DNA of 57,137 nt from Saccharospirillum impatiens DSM 12546 (GTDB lineage Bacteria; Pseudomonadota; Gammaproteobacteria; Pseudomonadales; Natronospirillaceae): the NCBI RefSeq assembly GCF_000423605.1, contig NZ_AUIH01000028.1:1-57137 (forward strand), given 5' to 3'. The position numbers and the translations under genes were made by a program. This document shows positions 7,860 through 16,632 of the stretch, in pieces (the stretch's first letter is position 1; every line of letters begins with the position of its first letter). A model generated the notes under the pieces. The model was given only the letters and a program-made list of their open reading frames with translations. It made no database searches and was not told the DNA's origin.

Positions 7860-9072
7860 TTTTTTCCAGAATGGCGTGATCGCCAACCTGCATAATCTGG
7901 TGGATCGTCCACTGGCGTCCATGGAAAAGGAACTGGTCGGTTTTTCCCATCAGAATCCGATGGCACTGGTATTGCCGTCTTTGTATTCCGAACTGGAACA
8001 GCCCGCGCTTGAGAACATCGTTCAGGAGCTGATACCGGTGCCGTATCTGAACGATATTGTGGTGGGGCTGGATCGGGCCAATCGCGATGAGTTCAAACAC
8101 GCTCAGACCTATTTCAGCCGGCTACCCCAGCAGGTCCGAATTCTCTGGAATGACGGTCCGCGCTTACAGGCTATTGACCGCTTGCTGGCCAGCAAAGGCC
8201 TGGCCCCGGCCGAGATGGGTAAGGGGCGCAACGTCTGGTATTGCTATGGGTACATCCTGGCAGCCAACCGGGCCAAGGCAGTTGCCATGCACGACTGCGA
8301 CATCAAAACCTACGATCGCAGCATGCTGGCCCGGCTGATCTACCCGGTGGCCAACCCCGGATACCGCTACCAGTTCTGCAAGGGTTACTACGCTCGCATT
8401 GCCGATAACAAGATGAACGGACGCGTCTGCAGGCTGCTGGTGTCACCTTTGATTCGAGCGCTGAAGATGGTTAAGGGTGAAAACGAGTTTCTCGAGTACA
8501 TGAGTTCCTTCCGCTACGCCTTGTCCGGTGAGTTCAGCTTGCGAACCGATGTGCTGCGAAACATCCGAATCCCGAGTGACTGGGGCCTTGAGGTAGGCGT
8601 GCTGGCTGAGTTGCACCGCAACTACAGCCCGCGAAGCATCTGCCAGGTGAACGTGGCCGATGTTTATGATCACAAACACCAGCCGCTAAGCCCCGAAGAC
8701 GCGCGCCAGGGTCTGTCAAAAATGTCCCGGGATATCAGTAAGGCGTTTTTTCGCAAGCTGGCGACTCAGGGGCAGGTGTTTACCGAAGAGCACTTTCGTA
8801 CCATCAAGGCCACTTACTACCGGGTCGCTCTCGACTACATTGAGACTTACTACAACGATGCGGTCTTCAATGGCTTGACACTCGATCGCCACGCCGAAGA
8901 GGAAGCCGTGGAGCTGTTTGCACGCAATGTGATGTCAGCAGGTCAGGAGTTTCTGGAGAACCCGATGGCAACGCCCTTTATGCCCAGTTGGAGCCGGGTA
9001 CAGTCGGCCATTCCCGACATTCTCGAGCAAATTTTCGATGCGGTGGAACTCGATAATCAGGAAATGGGCTAA
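7852..9072 (+). CDS. gpgS: Glucosyl-3-phosphoglycerate synthase (GT-A glycosyltransferase)
   Basis: A 406-residue GT-A fold glycosyltransferase of the GpgS/MpgS type, joining a nucleotide-activated hexose to 3-phosphoglycerate. The metal-binding motif is HDCDIKTYD; further family blocks are KGRNVWYCYGYILA and FCKGYYARI, and EVGVLAELHRN lies in the acceptor half. The start at 7852 has GAGGAG seven bases upstream and gives a typical N-terminus; an in-frame ATG at 7831 has none. Last gene of the kinase-phosphatase-synthase operon. The product would be the compatible solute glucosylglycerate, used by marine bacteria under salt stress and nitrogen limitation. Confidence 0.88.
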   Translation: MSDFFQNGVIANLHNLVDRPLASMEKELVGFSHQNPMALVLPSLYSELEQPALENIVQELIPVPYLNDIVVGLDRANRDEFKHAQTYFSRLPQQVRILWNDGPRLQAIDRLLASKGLAPAEMGKGRNVWYCYGYILAANRAKAVAMHDCDIKTYDRSMLARLIYPVANPGYRYQFCKGYYARIADNKMNGRVCRLLVSPLIRALKMVKGENEFLEYMSSFRYALSGEFSLRTDVLRNIRIPSDWGLEVGVLAELHRNYSPRSICQVNVADVYDHKHQPLSPEDARQGLSKMSRDISKAFFRKLATQGQVFTEEHFRTIKATYYRVALDYIETYYNDAVFNGLTLDRHAEEEAVELFARNVMSAGQEFLENPMATPFMPSWSRVQSAIPDILEQIFDAVELDNQEMG

Positions 9073-9203
9073 GACAGGGCTCGCCACCGGGCGCTGTACG
9101 ATCAATAATACCCACCTGAGCGACGTCATGTTGCTCAACCCGAGCCTGCCAGGCCGCTGAGATTTACCCGGTTTCTTCGGCCTGTCCGCTCACCTAATAA
9201 TGA

Positions 9204-9222
9204 GGTCGCCCCAGAGGCGACC
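9204..9222 (+). repeat. Hairpin GGTCGCC-CCAGA-GGCGACC between gpgS and fbp
   Basis: A perfect 7-bp stem with a 5-base loop lies 70 bases before fbp. It lacks a T-run, so it is either a weak terminator for the upstream operon or a leader structure of fbp. Confidence 0.4.
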
Positions 9223-9291
9223 CGATAAGCAATAAACCATCAACCTGATAATCAACCCGACTATTAACCCAAATAACACCAGGGAAGCACC

Positions 9292-10317
9292 ATGAAACCG
9301 CACTTTATGCAAACGCTGGGCGAGTTTATCGTCGCCAATCAGAAAGACTACCCCAACGCCTCGGGCGAGTTCTCCGCCTTGTTTTCCGCCATTCGACTGG
9401 CCGCAAAAGTCATACACCGCGAAATCAACAAGGCGGGCCTGGCTGATCTTGCCGGTTTGGCCGGGGGCGACAATATTCAGGGCGAAGCACAACGCAAGCT
9501 GGATGTGCTGGCCAACGACACCTTCAAGGCGGCGCTGGCGGCACGCGGCGTGGTATGTGGCATTGCCTCTGAAGAGGAAGATCACTACATCCTGCTCGAT
9601 GATGGCCTTAACACTGACAGCAAGTACATTGTGTTGATGGACCCTTTGGATGGATCGTCCAATATCGATGTGAACGTATCGGTCGGTACGATTTTTTCGG
9701 TTTACAAACGTCGATCGCCGGTAGGAACCAAGGTCACCGACGCAGACTTCTACCAGCGCGGGAATGAGCAGGTAGCCGCCGGCTATGTGATTTACGGCTC
9801 GTCCACGATGATGGTTTACACCACCGGCCAGGGGGTAAACGGGTTTACCTTTGATCCGACCCTGGGTGTGTTCTCTTTGTCGCATCCGGATATGAAGACC
9901 CCGGAGCTGGGTCAGATTTATTCGGTCAACGAAGGCAACTACGTACATTTCCCGGATGGGGTAAAGCGTTACATCAAGTACTGTCAGGTGGAAGACGCGG
10001 CGACATCGCGCCCCTATACCAGCCGCTATATTGGTTCACTGGTGTCTGATATTCACCGCAACCTGATCTATGGGGGGATTTTCCTGTACCCGTCTTCATC
10101 GCCTTACCCGGAGGGCAAGTTGCGCTTGTTGTATGAGTGCAACCCCATCGCTTTTCTCGTTGAGCAGGCAGGTGGTCGTGCGATCAGTGGCTCAGGCCAG
10201 CGGATTATGGATATTCAGCCTGAATCGCTTCATGAACGAGTACCTTTCTTTGCCGGTTCCCGACGCATGATAGAAGATCTGGAAGTGTGCCTGGATGAGT
10301 TTGGTGGAAAAGGCTGA
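9292..10317 (+). CDS. fbp: Fructose-1,6-bisphosphatase class I
   Basis: A 341-residue cytoplasmic gluconeogenic enzyme hydrolysing fructose-1,6-bisphosphate to fructose-6-phosphate. Metal-binding blocks are SEEEDH and the diagnostic [20 protein letters not shown]; the C-terminal half carries [20 protein letters not shown], the usual substrate-site region. Length is normal for the bacterial class I enzyme. The start is preceded by AGGGAAGCACC. It follows the glucosylglycerate operon after a 219-base gap, and its product feeds the hexose-phosphate pool that the operon draws on. Confidence 0.97.
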   Translation: MKPHFMQTLGEFIVANQKDYPNASGEFSALFSAIRLAAKVIHREINKAGLADLAGLAGGDNIQGEAQRKLDVLANDTFKAALAARGVVCGIASEEEDHYILLDDGLNTDSKYIVLMDPLDGSSNIDVNVSVGTIFSVYKRRSPVGTKVTDADFYQRGNEQVAAGYVIYGSSTMMVYTTGQGVNGFTFDPTLGVFSLSHPDMKTPELGQIYSVNEGNYVHFPDGVKRYIKYCQVEDAATSRPYTSRYIGSLVSDIHRNLIYGGIFLYPSSSPYPEGKLRLLYECNPIAFLVEQAGGRAISGSGQRIMDIQPESLHERVPFFAGSRRMIEDLEVCLDEFGGKG

Positions 10318-10321
10318 TTGG

Positions 10322-10356
10322 GCAGCAACCGGACGCGCAATGCGTCCGGTTGCTGC
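10322..10356 (+). terminator. Long hairpin after fbp
   Basis: GCAGCAACCGGACGC (10322-10336) pairs perfectly with 10342-10356 across a 5-base loop, starting five bases after the fbp stop. No T-run follows, so it may act with a termination factor or protect the 3' end. Confidence 0.6.
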
Positions 10357-10484
10357 TATGCGGTGATAAAAACCCGGGGACCAGACCCCCTGTTGCCTGG
10401 TATTTTAGTCACAGGCCTGCTCGGCAACCTACGGGCAGGCGATGGATGAATGCCCGTGTGTGTCGCGACTGCGACAATCGGTCA

Positions 10485-11519
10485 CTACCGGTCAGTCTGC
10501 ACCAGCCAGGGTTGCGAGAACCAGTAGAAAAAAGCCCCGCTGCGTGCCTGTGACGTGCAATTGAACCGGTGACGTCCGTCACTCAGTGCCTCCGGTGCGG
10601 TAACCTTGAACCGGGCCTCACCCAGCCATTCAGCATCAACCCAGCTGCTGTCGACAAAACAGTTGAGTGCCTGACCCATGTCGGACGGGTCGGTCAGCTC
10701 GACGGTCACACTGGGGCGGGTTTCAGGCGTCAGCATATCGGGCAGAGCGGTCTGGTTCACAGGCATTGGGCGGCTGTTGAGCTTGGTGATCAGTGTTTCG
10801 GGGTTGGCATAGACACCGGCGGCTGCAAAGCGCGGTAGCGCCCCCCAGTCGCTGTCGGCGCGTATGCCGCCTGAATGTTGTGCAAAGGCAACATAGCCTT
10901 CATCCCGCAGGGCTTGTTTGAGCGTCTCGTTGTATTCACCGTAAGGATAGGCGAACCAGCGCGGAACGTCGGCGCCCAGTTCGTCAGTCAGTCGTTGCTG
11001 GGCATGATTGACGTTGTCGACCATAGCTTGCAGCCAGGCGTCATCGAGCGGCGAATGCCGGACCATGTAGTCGTGGTCGCGACTGTGGTTGGTCACGGTG
11101 GCGCCCCAGTCCTGTAAGTCTCTGAGCTGATCCCAACTCATCATGTTCTGAAAGTTCTGGTCGATCGGATCGGTGGCCGCAAAGACGGTAAAGGGCGCCT
11201 CAAATTCCCTGAGCAACGGGAAGGCGTTGGTATGGATGTTTTCATAAGCATCATCAAAGGTGATGGCCACGGCCTTCTCGGGCAGTTCAATGCTTGTATC
11301 GCCGCGCAGTGCTGCCACTGCGTCGGTCAGGGATACAACCGTAAAGTCGTTGTCACGCAATAGCTGCAGGTGTTCCCGAAAGCCCGCAGGGCTGATGGTG
11401 GTGCTGGCCGGAGTGTCGTTGGCGACATGGTGATAGACCAGAATATTGACGCTATCGGCAGCGTGTACGGTGATGCTGAGCAGCAGCGCACCCAGACTCA
11501 GAATCAGGCGCTTGGTCAT
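10485..11519 (-). CDS. Exported polysaccharide deacetylase
   Basis: A 344-residue NodB-fold carbohydrate esterase family 4 protein. A signal peptide ends at TVHAA. The catalytic blocks are seen in order: VYHHVAN near the N-terminus, TFDDAYENIHTNAFPLL with the catalytic Asp pair, NHSRDHDYMVRH for the metal site and FAYPYGEYNETL. The family removes N- or O-acetyl groups from peptidoglycan, chitin or exopolysaccharide; the PgaB-like first block suggests an extracellular polysaccharide. Residues after about 260 form a separate beta-rich C-terminal part with two cysteines. Translation is coupled to the upstream sulfurtransferase gene by an ATGA overlap. Confidence 0.87.
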   Translation of the reverse strand: MTKRLILSLGALLLSITVHAADSVNILVYHHVANDTPASTTISPAGFREHLQLLRDNDFTVVSLTDAVAALRGDTSIELPEKAVAITFDDAYENIHTNAFPLLREFEAPFTVFAATDPIDQNFQNMMSWDQLRDLQDWGATVTNHSRDHDYMVRHSPLDDAWLQAMVDNVNHAQQRLTDELGADVPRWFAYPYGEYNETLKQALRDEGYVAFAQHSGGIRADSDWGALPRFAAAGVYANPETLITKLNSRPMPVNQTALPDMLTPETRPSVTVELTDPSDMGQALNCFVDSSWVDAEWLGEARFKVTAPEALSDGRHRFNCTSQARSGAFFYWFSQPWLVQTDR

Positions 11520-12382
11520 AAAATAGGCTCCTTGGGTGGAATGGTTTCGATGGGGCGTAGTGGGTCAGTGATCCACTCGCTCCAGGATCCGGCATAAAGA
11601 CGGGGTTGCGGATAACCGGCCAACGTCAGGGCCAGAATGTTATGGCAGGCGGTCACGCCGGAACCGCAATAACTCACCAGGTGCGGGCTGTTGCCCACGC
11701 GATCAAACCGTTTGGCGAGGGCCTCGGGCGCCAGAAAATGACCGCTGGCATCAAGGTTGCCGCTAAAATCAGCGCAAAGGGCACCGGGAATGTGACCGGC
11801 TTTGGCGTCCATCGGTTCCTCTTCGCCCAGAAAGCGTGGCAGGGCCCTGGCATCCAGTAGCGTCAGGTCAGGCTGCGCTTGCGCCAATTGTTTTGCGGAT
11901 ATCACCCAGTCGGGTGGGCAGGTAACAGTGATGTTCCCGGCGCGATGCGGGTGATGGTCGGGCCCCGTCTGCATGGGGCCGTGCCAGGCGTTCATTCCGC
12001 CATTGAGCACCTGGACCCGGGAGGCGCCCGCCCAACGTAACAACCACCAAGCACGCGCTGCGAACATGGCATTATTCTGATCGTATACGACGATGGCCGT
12101 ATCGTCATTGACGCCCCAGTCACGCAAGCAGACCTGCCAGTCTTCAGGGTGGGGCAGCGGGTGACGACCGGTTTGACCGGGAATCCGTGTACCGGAAAGA
12201 TCCCGATCAAGATGGCCATAGACAGCCCCGGGCAAGTGCTCCTGCTGATAGTCTTGTTCCCCGGCAGTTGGGTCGGCCAGGTTGAAGCGGCAATCGAGCA
12301 GTAACGGAGGTGTGATGTCGGGGTTGGCCAGCCAGTCTGCTAGCTGGTCGACCTCGATCAGCGGGTGGTAAGCAATCGACAT
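11516..12382 (-). CDS. sseA: 3-mercaptopyruvate sulfurtransferase
   Basis: A 288-residue tandem rhodanese. The N-terminal inactive domain contains LLDCRFNL; the C-terminal catalytic domain has the active-site loop CGSGVTA at Cys239, which is the mercaptopyruvate type rather than the CRKGVT of thiosulfate sulfurtransferases. It transfers sulfur from 3-mercaptopyruvate to thiol acceptors or cyanide. The start at 12382 is chosen for AAGGAA about ten bases upstream; in-frame ATGs at 12400 and 12421 lack a site. It is first in a two-gene operon with the deacetylase, a pairing without an obvious functional reason. Confidence 0.92.
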   Translation of the reverse strand: MSIAYHPLIEVDQLADWLANPDITPPLLLDCRFNLADPTAGEQDYQQEHLPGAVYGHLDRDLSGTRIPGQTGRHPLPHPEDWQVCLRDWGVNDDTAIVVYDQNNAMFAARAWWLLRWAGASRVQVLNGGMNAWHGPMQTGPDHHPHRAGNITVTCPPDWVISAKQLAQAQPDLTLLDARALPRFLGEEEPMDAKAGHIPGALCADFSGNLDASGHFLAPEALAKRFDRVGNSPHLVSYCGSGVTACHNILALTLAGYPQPRLYAGSWSEWITDPLRPIETIPPKEPIL

Positions 12383-12496
12383 GCGCCGGGTTCCTTTCAT
12401 TGAACGGACTGCTGGCCACAATAACGATAATCAATGCCATAGAGAAGCGCAGGAGCTGTCATGAAAGCGTAAGAGGAGGAGGGTAACGCTGTGAAA

Positions 12497-12571
12497 TGGC
12501 TGGGCCGGCAGGACTCGAACCTGCGAATGACGGGATCAAAACCCGTTGCCTTACCACTTGGCGACGGCCCA
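12497..12571 (-). tRNA. tRNA-Gln (anticodon TTG), copy 1
   Basis: A 75-nt tRNA with encoded CCA on the minus strand. The acceptor TGGGCCG pairs with CGGCCCA, the anticodon loop is TTTTGAT with anticodon TTG, and the T arm is GCAGGTTCGAGTCCTGC. It is identical over its whole length to the copy at 12633-12707 and is last in the Met-Gln-Gln transcript. Confidence 0.97.
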
Positions 12572-12632
12572 ACAAAACGTACGGAACTGTACCGTCTACA
12601 GAGAAGATAAGATACCACTGAAGGCGGGAAGA

Positions 12633-12707
12633 TGGCTGGGCCGGCAGGACTCGAACCTGCGAATGACGGGATCAAAACCCGTTGCCTTACCACTTGGCGA
12701 CGGCCCA
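12633..12707 (-). tRNA. tRNA-Gln (anticodon TTG), copy 2
   Basis: Identical in all 75 nt to the downstream copy; 61 bases separate them. The same stems, TTG anticodon and encoded CCA are present. It lies 9 bases after tRNA-Met in the same predicted transcript. Confidence 0.97.
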
Positions 12708-12716
12708 ATAAGAAGT

Positions 12717-12793
12717 TGGTGGCTATGGCTGGACTTGAACCAGCGACCCCAGCATTATGAATGCTGTGCTCTAACCAGCTGAGCTACATAGCC
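12717..12793 (-). tRNA. tRNA-Met (elongator, anticodon CAT)
   Basis: A 77-nt tRNA with encoded CCA. The acceptor GGCTATG pairs with CATAGCC and the anticodon arm is AGCAT-TCATA-ATGCT with anticodon CAT. The perfectly paired first base pair and closeness to E. coli metT identify elongator Met rather than initiator; a lysidine-modified tRNA-Ile2 is less likely. First gene of the tRNA operon. Confidence 0.93.
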
Positions 12794-12809
12794 TCCGTAA
12801 CGGCTGCGT

Positions 12810-12837
12810 ATTATGCGAATTTTTTCCAGTGTGTCAA
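12810..12837 (-). promoter_or_regulatory. Sigma-70 promoter of the tRNA-Met/Gln/Gln operon
   Basis: On the minus strand TTGACA (12837-12832) is followed after 16 bases by CATAAT (12815-12810), about 17 bases before the tRNA-Met 5' end. This is the strongest-looking sigma-70 promoter in the window. Confidence 0.8.
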
Positions 12838-13203
12838 TATGAACATCTTGTTTTTTTCAAAAAATTCAAGGGGTTAGAACCTCGAATCAGTTGATCAAAC
12901 CCGGTTCAGCAGCCACCGCAGAATCATTGCACTTTACCACCGTCTGCTTGCAAGCAAACAGGGCGGCGATTTTCGCAGGATTGACCAAAAAAACAAGTCA
13001 CCTGTGGATACTGGTGTCGAAATGACGGCTGATGACGCGCCGTTTTGGCGATCGTGAACGAAAACGTGAACACGGTTCTACAGTTTTATGCGAAGCCTCG
13101 CTAAACTGCCAGCTGCAGCGCAATGGCAGTTGACCGGAGTGGGTTGCAGGCCAATTATTACATTACAGGTACCCGGGTGGGTGCCGTACAAAAGGAGCTA
13201 ATC
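12838..13203. other. Intergenic region between tRNA operon and lemA
   Basis: About 365 bases between divergent units with no convincing gene. It holds one hairpin-forming repeat, AACTGCCA (13104-13111) with TGGCAGTT (13124-13131), about 70 bases before lemA. A GTG at 13123 opens a longer frame into lemA but lacks a ribosome binding site. Confidence 0.5.
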
Positions 13204-13800
13204 ATGGAATCCTGGATCGGAACGGTTGTTACCTGGGGCATCCCCCTATTCATCGTCATCTTTGGTGTGGTGATCTACAACCGACTGGTGGCTTTGCGCA
13301 ACCGCTTCAAAAATGCCTTCTCTCAAATAGATGTTCAGCTACAACGCCGGCACGACCTTATTCCCAATCTGGTAGAGACCGCCAAGAAGTACATGGCGCA
13401 TGAACGGGAAACGCTGGAAAACGTGATTGCTGCCCGCAATCAGGCGGTCGCGGCGCAGAAAACAGCGGCTGCGGACCCAACCAACGGCCCCATGGTAGAC
13501 ATGCTGAGCAAGGCTGAAGGCATGTTGTCCGGAGCGCTGGGGCGTTTGTTTGCCGTCTCCGAAGCCTACCCGGACCTCAAAGCCGATGGCACCATGCGGG
13601 ATTTGATGGAGAGTCTGGAGTCGACTGAAAACAAGGTGGCCTTTTCCCGTCAGGCGTATAACGATGCGGTTATGAACTATCAGACTTATAAGGAATCTTT
13701 TCCCAATAACGTATTGGCCGGCGTCACCGGGTTCAAAGATGCCGCCTTGTTCGAGCTTGAAAACCCCGAGGCACGCGAGGCACCCCAGGTACAATTCTGA
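13204..13800 (+). CDS. lemA: LemA family protein
   Basis: A 198-residue membrane protein. One N-terminal transmembrane segment (TWGIPLFIVIFGVVIYNRLV) is followed by the LemA helical bundle with the family hallmark QIDVQLQRRHDLIPNLVETAKKY and later AVSEAYPDLKA. AAGGAG seven bases before the ATG at 13204 fixes the start. LemA proteins are anchored in the inner membrane; their biochemical role is unsettled. The M48 protease gene follows after 14 bases, a frequent pairing that suggests joint work in envelope protein quality control. Confidence 0.93.
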   Translation: MESWIGTVVTWGIPLFIVIFGVVIYNRLVALRNRFKNAFSQIDVQLQRRHDLIPNLVETAKKYMAHERETLENVIAARNQAVAAQKTAAADPTNGPMVDMLSKAEGMLSGALGRLFAVSEAYPDLKADGTMRDLMESLESTENKVAFSRQAYNDAVMNYQTYKESFPNNVLAGVTGFKDAALFELENPEAREAPQVQF

Positions 13801-13814
13801 GCGGATACTGACGC

Positions 13815-15731
13815 ATGGATTTTTTTGATCATCAGGATCAGGCCCGGCGCAAGACCGGTCAGCTAGTGTTTGCGTTTGTCTTGGGTGTACTGGTCACCGC
13901 GGTGCTGGTCAATTTGCTGGGCTTTGGTATCTGGCTGCTGCTTCAGGGTTACAGCGGTTCGGGCTGGTCCGGAAGCCTGTGGACAATGCTGCAAGACTGG
14001 CTGTTCAGTCCTTTTGCCTGGCAATTGGCTCTGGGCACCTTATTGGTCATCGGCGCTGGTTCGCTGGCTGCCTACTGGCAGCTGAGGCAGGGCGGCGGCG
14101 AGGTAGTGGCACGCTGGTCTGGTGCGCGACCGGTCGACTATGAGCAAAACGGGCCAGCGGTTCAGCAGTTTATTAATGTTAGCGAGGAAATGGCCATCGC
14201 GGCCGGTACACCGGTCCCCAGCCTGTATGTGATGGAGCATGAAGGCGCGATTAACGCTTTTGTTGCAGGCTACCTTGCTGATCAGGCCGTGCTGGTGGTC
14301 TCACGTGGCGCACTGGATACATTGAGCCGGGATGAGCTGCAGGGAGTGATTGGCCACGAATTCAGCCACATTCTCAATGGGGACATGCGCCTTAATATCC
14401 GCCTGATGGCGGTGCTGGCCGGCCTGGTCCAGATCGGCCAGGCAGGCCGCTGGATGTGGGGCTTTATGCGGGTCGGCTACCGGTCAAGTCGCCGGGGTCG
14501 ATCCGATGCCGCATTAGCCATACTGGGTTTGGCGCTTATGGTGGTCGGCTATGTGGGGGTGCTGACGGCGCGGGTGATCAAGGCGGGGGTATCCCGCCAG
14601 CGTGAGTACCTGGCTGATGCGAGTTCCGTGCAGTTTACCCGCAACCCGGACGGCATTGCCGGGGCGCTCTACAAAATTCGCGAACACGCGCAAGGCAGCC
14701 AGTTACTGCATCGCCATGCTGAAGACATGTCGCATTTCTGTTTTGGTGAGAGTGTGGCGTTGTCCAGCATGATGGCAACGCATCCGCCTCTGGGTGATCG
14801 AATTCGTCGGGTCAACCCGAGCTTTATGGCGCGCGCCCGGCATCGTGGCCGGGCCAGTGAGCCGGCAGATAGTGCGGTAGCCCGAACTGCACCGGATGCG
14901 TTCGATCAGGTTATGGGTGTAGCAACACTGGGCGCTCTGGCGGGTACGGTGCGTCCTGATCATATCGAGTATGCCCGCCAGTTGTATAAGAACATTCCGG
15001 AGCAAGTGCGTCATTCAGTGCATCAGTCGGCCGGAGCCCGGGCTTTTTGTTACAGTCAGATTATGCTGGCGAGCCCCGGCCATGAACAGGCATTGCTTAA
15101 CCTGATCAAACAGGAAGATGCCCCTGTTGTTGATGTTTTGCGTCGATTCTGGTCGTTCTATCAAAAGCTTGACGTTCAATTGCGCTTGCCGCTGCTCGAT
15201 ATGGCCATTCCTGTCCTCAAGCGTCTGAGCGAGCGGGAGCGACTGGTATTTCTGGACCGCTTGGATCGGATGGCCAATCTGGACGAGACGCTGGCTTTGC
15301 GTGAGTGGGTGTTGTTGGCACAGGTTCGCCATCATCTATCGGAGCGTGGGGCGCCCTGGTCGCAACACACCCGTCCGTTTAAGGAATGCACTCATGATCT
15401 GCAGGTTGTGTTGTCAGCCCTGGTGCATATAAACCGTCAGCCGTTGCTGGCCAGGGCCGCTTACGAGCAGGCAATGCAACCCTTTGACGTGGCTGACAAG
15501 TCTCTGCTGGAGCCCGAAAAGGCGGGCTTTGCAGCCGTAACGGGCGCTTTGGAGCACCTGGGTGAGATAGCCTACTTTTGGCGGAGGGCTGTGTTGCAGG
15601 CGTGTATCGATGTAGTCCGCGCCGATGGTGCCCTCGCACAGCAGGAGTACGAGTTGGTGCGTACGGTGGCTGACTGTCTGGGCTGTCCCATGCCCCCAAT
15701 GGTCGAGCATGAGTGGCGTCCGGGCGGTTGA
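13815..15731 (+). CDS. M48 metallopeptidase with TerB-like C-terminal domain
   Basis: A 638-residue membrane protease, more than twice the length of HtpX. Two N-terminal transmembrane segments (about residues 15-45 and 58-80) precede the zinc site GHEFSH (His181-His185); further hydrophobic stretches follow (ALAILGLALMVVGYVGVL), and SRQREYLADASSVQF supplies the third zinc ligand. Residues after about 340 form a helical extension ending in VRADGALAQQEYELVRTVAD, which resembles a TerB domain. Membrane-embedded M48 enzymes cut damaged membrane proteins; the extension may sense or tether. It follows lemA as one operon. Confidence 0.88.
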   Translation: MDFFDHQDQARRKTGQLVFAFVLGVLVTAVLVNLLGFGIWLLLQGYSGSGWSGSLWTMLQDWLFSPFAWQLALGTLLVIGAGSLAAYWQLRQGGGEVVARWSGARPVDYEQNGPAVQQFINVSEEMAIAAGTPVPSLYVMEHEGAINAFVAGYLADQAVLVVSRGALDTLSRDELQGVIGHEFSHILNGDMRLNIRLMAVLAGLVQIGQAGRWMWGFMRVGYRSSRRGRSDAALAILGLALMVVGYVGVLTARVIKAGVSRQREYLADASSVQFTRNPDGIAGALYKIREHAQGSQLLHRHAEDMSHFCFGESVALSSMMATHPPLGDRIRRVNPSFMARARHRGRASEPADSAVARTAPDAFDQVMGVATLGALAGTVRPDHIEYARQLYKNIPEQVRHSVHQSAGARAFCYSQIMLASPGHEQALLNLIKQEDAPVVDVLRRFWSFYQKLDVQLRLPLLDMAIPVLKRLSERERLVFLDRLDRMANLDETLALREWVLLAQVRHHLSERGAPWSQHTRPFKECTHDLQVVLSALVHINRQPLLARAAYEQAMQPFDVADKSLLEPEKAGFAAVTGALEHLGEIAYFWRRAVLQACIDVVRADGALAQQEYELVRTVADCLGCPMPPMVEHEWRPGG

Positions 15732-15767
15732 AGTACCGTGTTTTTCTTGATTCTGCCGCCAGCATTC

Positions 15768-15773
15768 TATACT
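15768..15773 (+). promoter_or_regulatory. Possible -10 element of the rpsF operon
   Basis: TATACT lies 167 bases before rpsF, with TTGATT 15 bases and TTCTTG 18 bases upstream as imperfect -35 candidates. A strong promoter is expected here for ribosomal proteins, but the -35 match is poor. Confidence 0.4.
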
Positions 15774-15894
15774 ATCCGCGCCCTTCCAGCCTGTCTCAGG
15801 CCGGGAGGTTTGTGCCTTTTGTATGGTCAGCGCCGGGCGGTAACACGTTTTGGAACGGGCCATAACCAGGGCTGAAGAGTCACTCCTTACCTTA

Positions 15895-15911
15895 CTGCGG
15901 CCGCACCGCAG
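15895..15911 (+). promoter_or_regulatory. Candidate S6:S18 autoregulatory hairpin in rpsF leader
   Basis: CTGCGG and CCGCAG pair around a CCGCA loop 28 bases before rpsF. Leaders of rpsF in many bacteria carry a CCG-containing structure bound by the S6:S18 complex, and the CCG loop here is suggestive. I cannot confirm the full published motif by eye. Confidence 0.3.
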
Positions 15912-15939
15912 GAGGTTGCCAAAACCGCAAGGAGATTTT

Positions 15940-16362
15940 ATGCGTCATTATGAAATCGTTCTGCTGGTCCATCCTGACCAGTCAGAGCAAGTACCGGCCA
16001 TGATCGAGCGTTACACCTCTGTTGTAACCGAGAAAGGTGGCAAGGTACATCGCCATGAAGATTGGGGCCGTCGTCAACTGGCTTACCCGATCCTCAATGC
16101 TCACAAGGCTCACTATGTTCTGCTGAACATCGAGGCTGACAACGACACCGTCGAAGATCTGAAGAGCACTTTCCGGTTTAACGACGCCATCATCCGTAAC
16201 ATGATCATGCGTCGCAAAGATGCCGATACTGAAGCGTCCCCGATGATGAAGAGCGTCGAAGCCAAGAAGGCAAAAGATGAAGCTCAGGCAGCCGTTGCTC
16301 GCAACCGTGCTGAAGAAACTGAGTCTGAGCCTGAAAACGACGAAGAGTCTGAAGAAGCCTAA
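15940..16362 (+). CDS. rpsF: 30S ribosomal protein bS6
   Basis: A 140-residue S6 starting [17 protein letters not shown], with [20 protein letters not shown] and [14 protein letters not shown], all family hallmarks. It binds S18 in the 30S platform. The ATG at 15940 has AAGGAG six bases upstream; the frame is open further up but without support. The C-terminus carries a Glu-rich tail, as in enterobacterial S6 where RimK adds glutamates; the tail here already ends in acidic residues. First gene of the rpsF-rpsR-(DUF2232)-rplI operon. Confidence 0.98.
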   Translation: MRHYEIVLLVHPDQSEQVPAMIERYTSVVTEKGGKVHRHEDWGRRQLAYPILNAHKAHYVLLNIEADNDTVEDLKSTFRFNDAIIRNMIMRRKDADTEASPMMKSVEAKKAKDEAQAAVARNRAEETESEPENDEESEEA

Positions 16363-16379
16363 TAACGAGGAGCATTCAC

Positions 16380-16607
16380 ATGGCACGTTTTTTCCGCCGC
16401 CGCAAATTCTGCCGGTTTACTGCAGAAGGCATCAAAGAAATCGATTACAAAGATGTAGATCTGTTGAAGGGCTACGTTACTGAAACCGGCAAGATCGTAC
16501 CTAGCCGGATCACCGGTACCCGTGCACGTTACCAGCGCCAGTTGTCTTCGGCCATCAAGCGTGCTCGCTACCTTGCCTTGCTGCCCTACACCGACAGTCA
16601 TCAATAA
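16380..16607 (+). CDS. rpsR: 30S ribosomal protein bS18
   Basis: A 75-residue S18 of normal length: [17 protein letters not shown] at the start, then [20 protein letters not shown] and the basic [16 protein letters not shown] end. It follows rpsF by 17 bases with GAGGAG before the start codon. Confidence 0.98.
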   Translation: MARFFRRRKFCRFTAEGIKEIDYKDVDLLKGYVTETGKIVPSRITGTRARYQRQLSSAIKRARYLALLPYTDSHQ

Positions 16608-16632
16608 GTCGGTCTAGAGGGAGGACCCGGGC

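Noticed and set aside
12497-12707. Duplicate tRNA-Gln as an assembly artefact
   Set aside because: The sequences between and around the copies differ, and tandem identical glutamine tRNAs beside tRNA-Met are normal in gammaproteobacteria.
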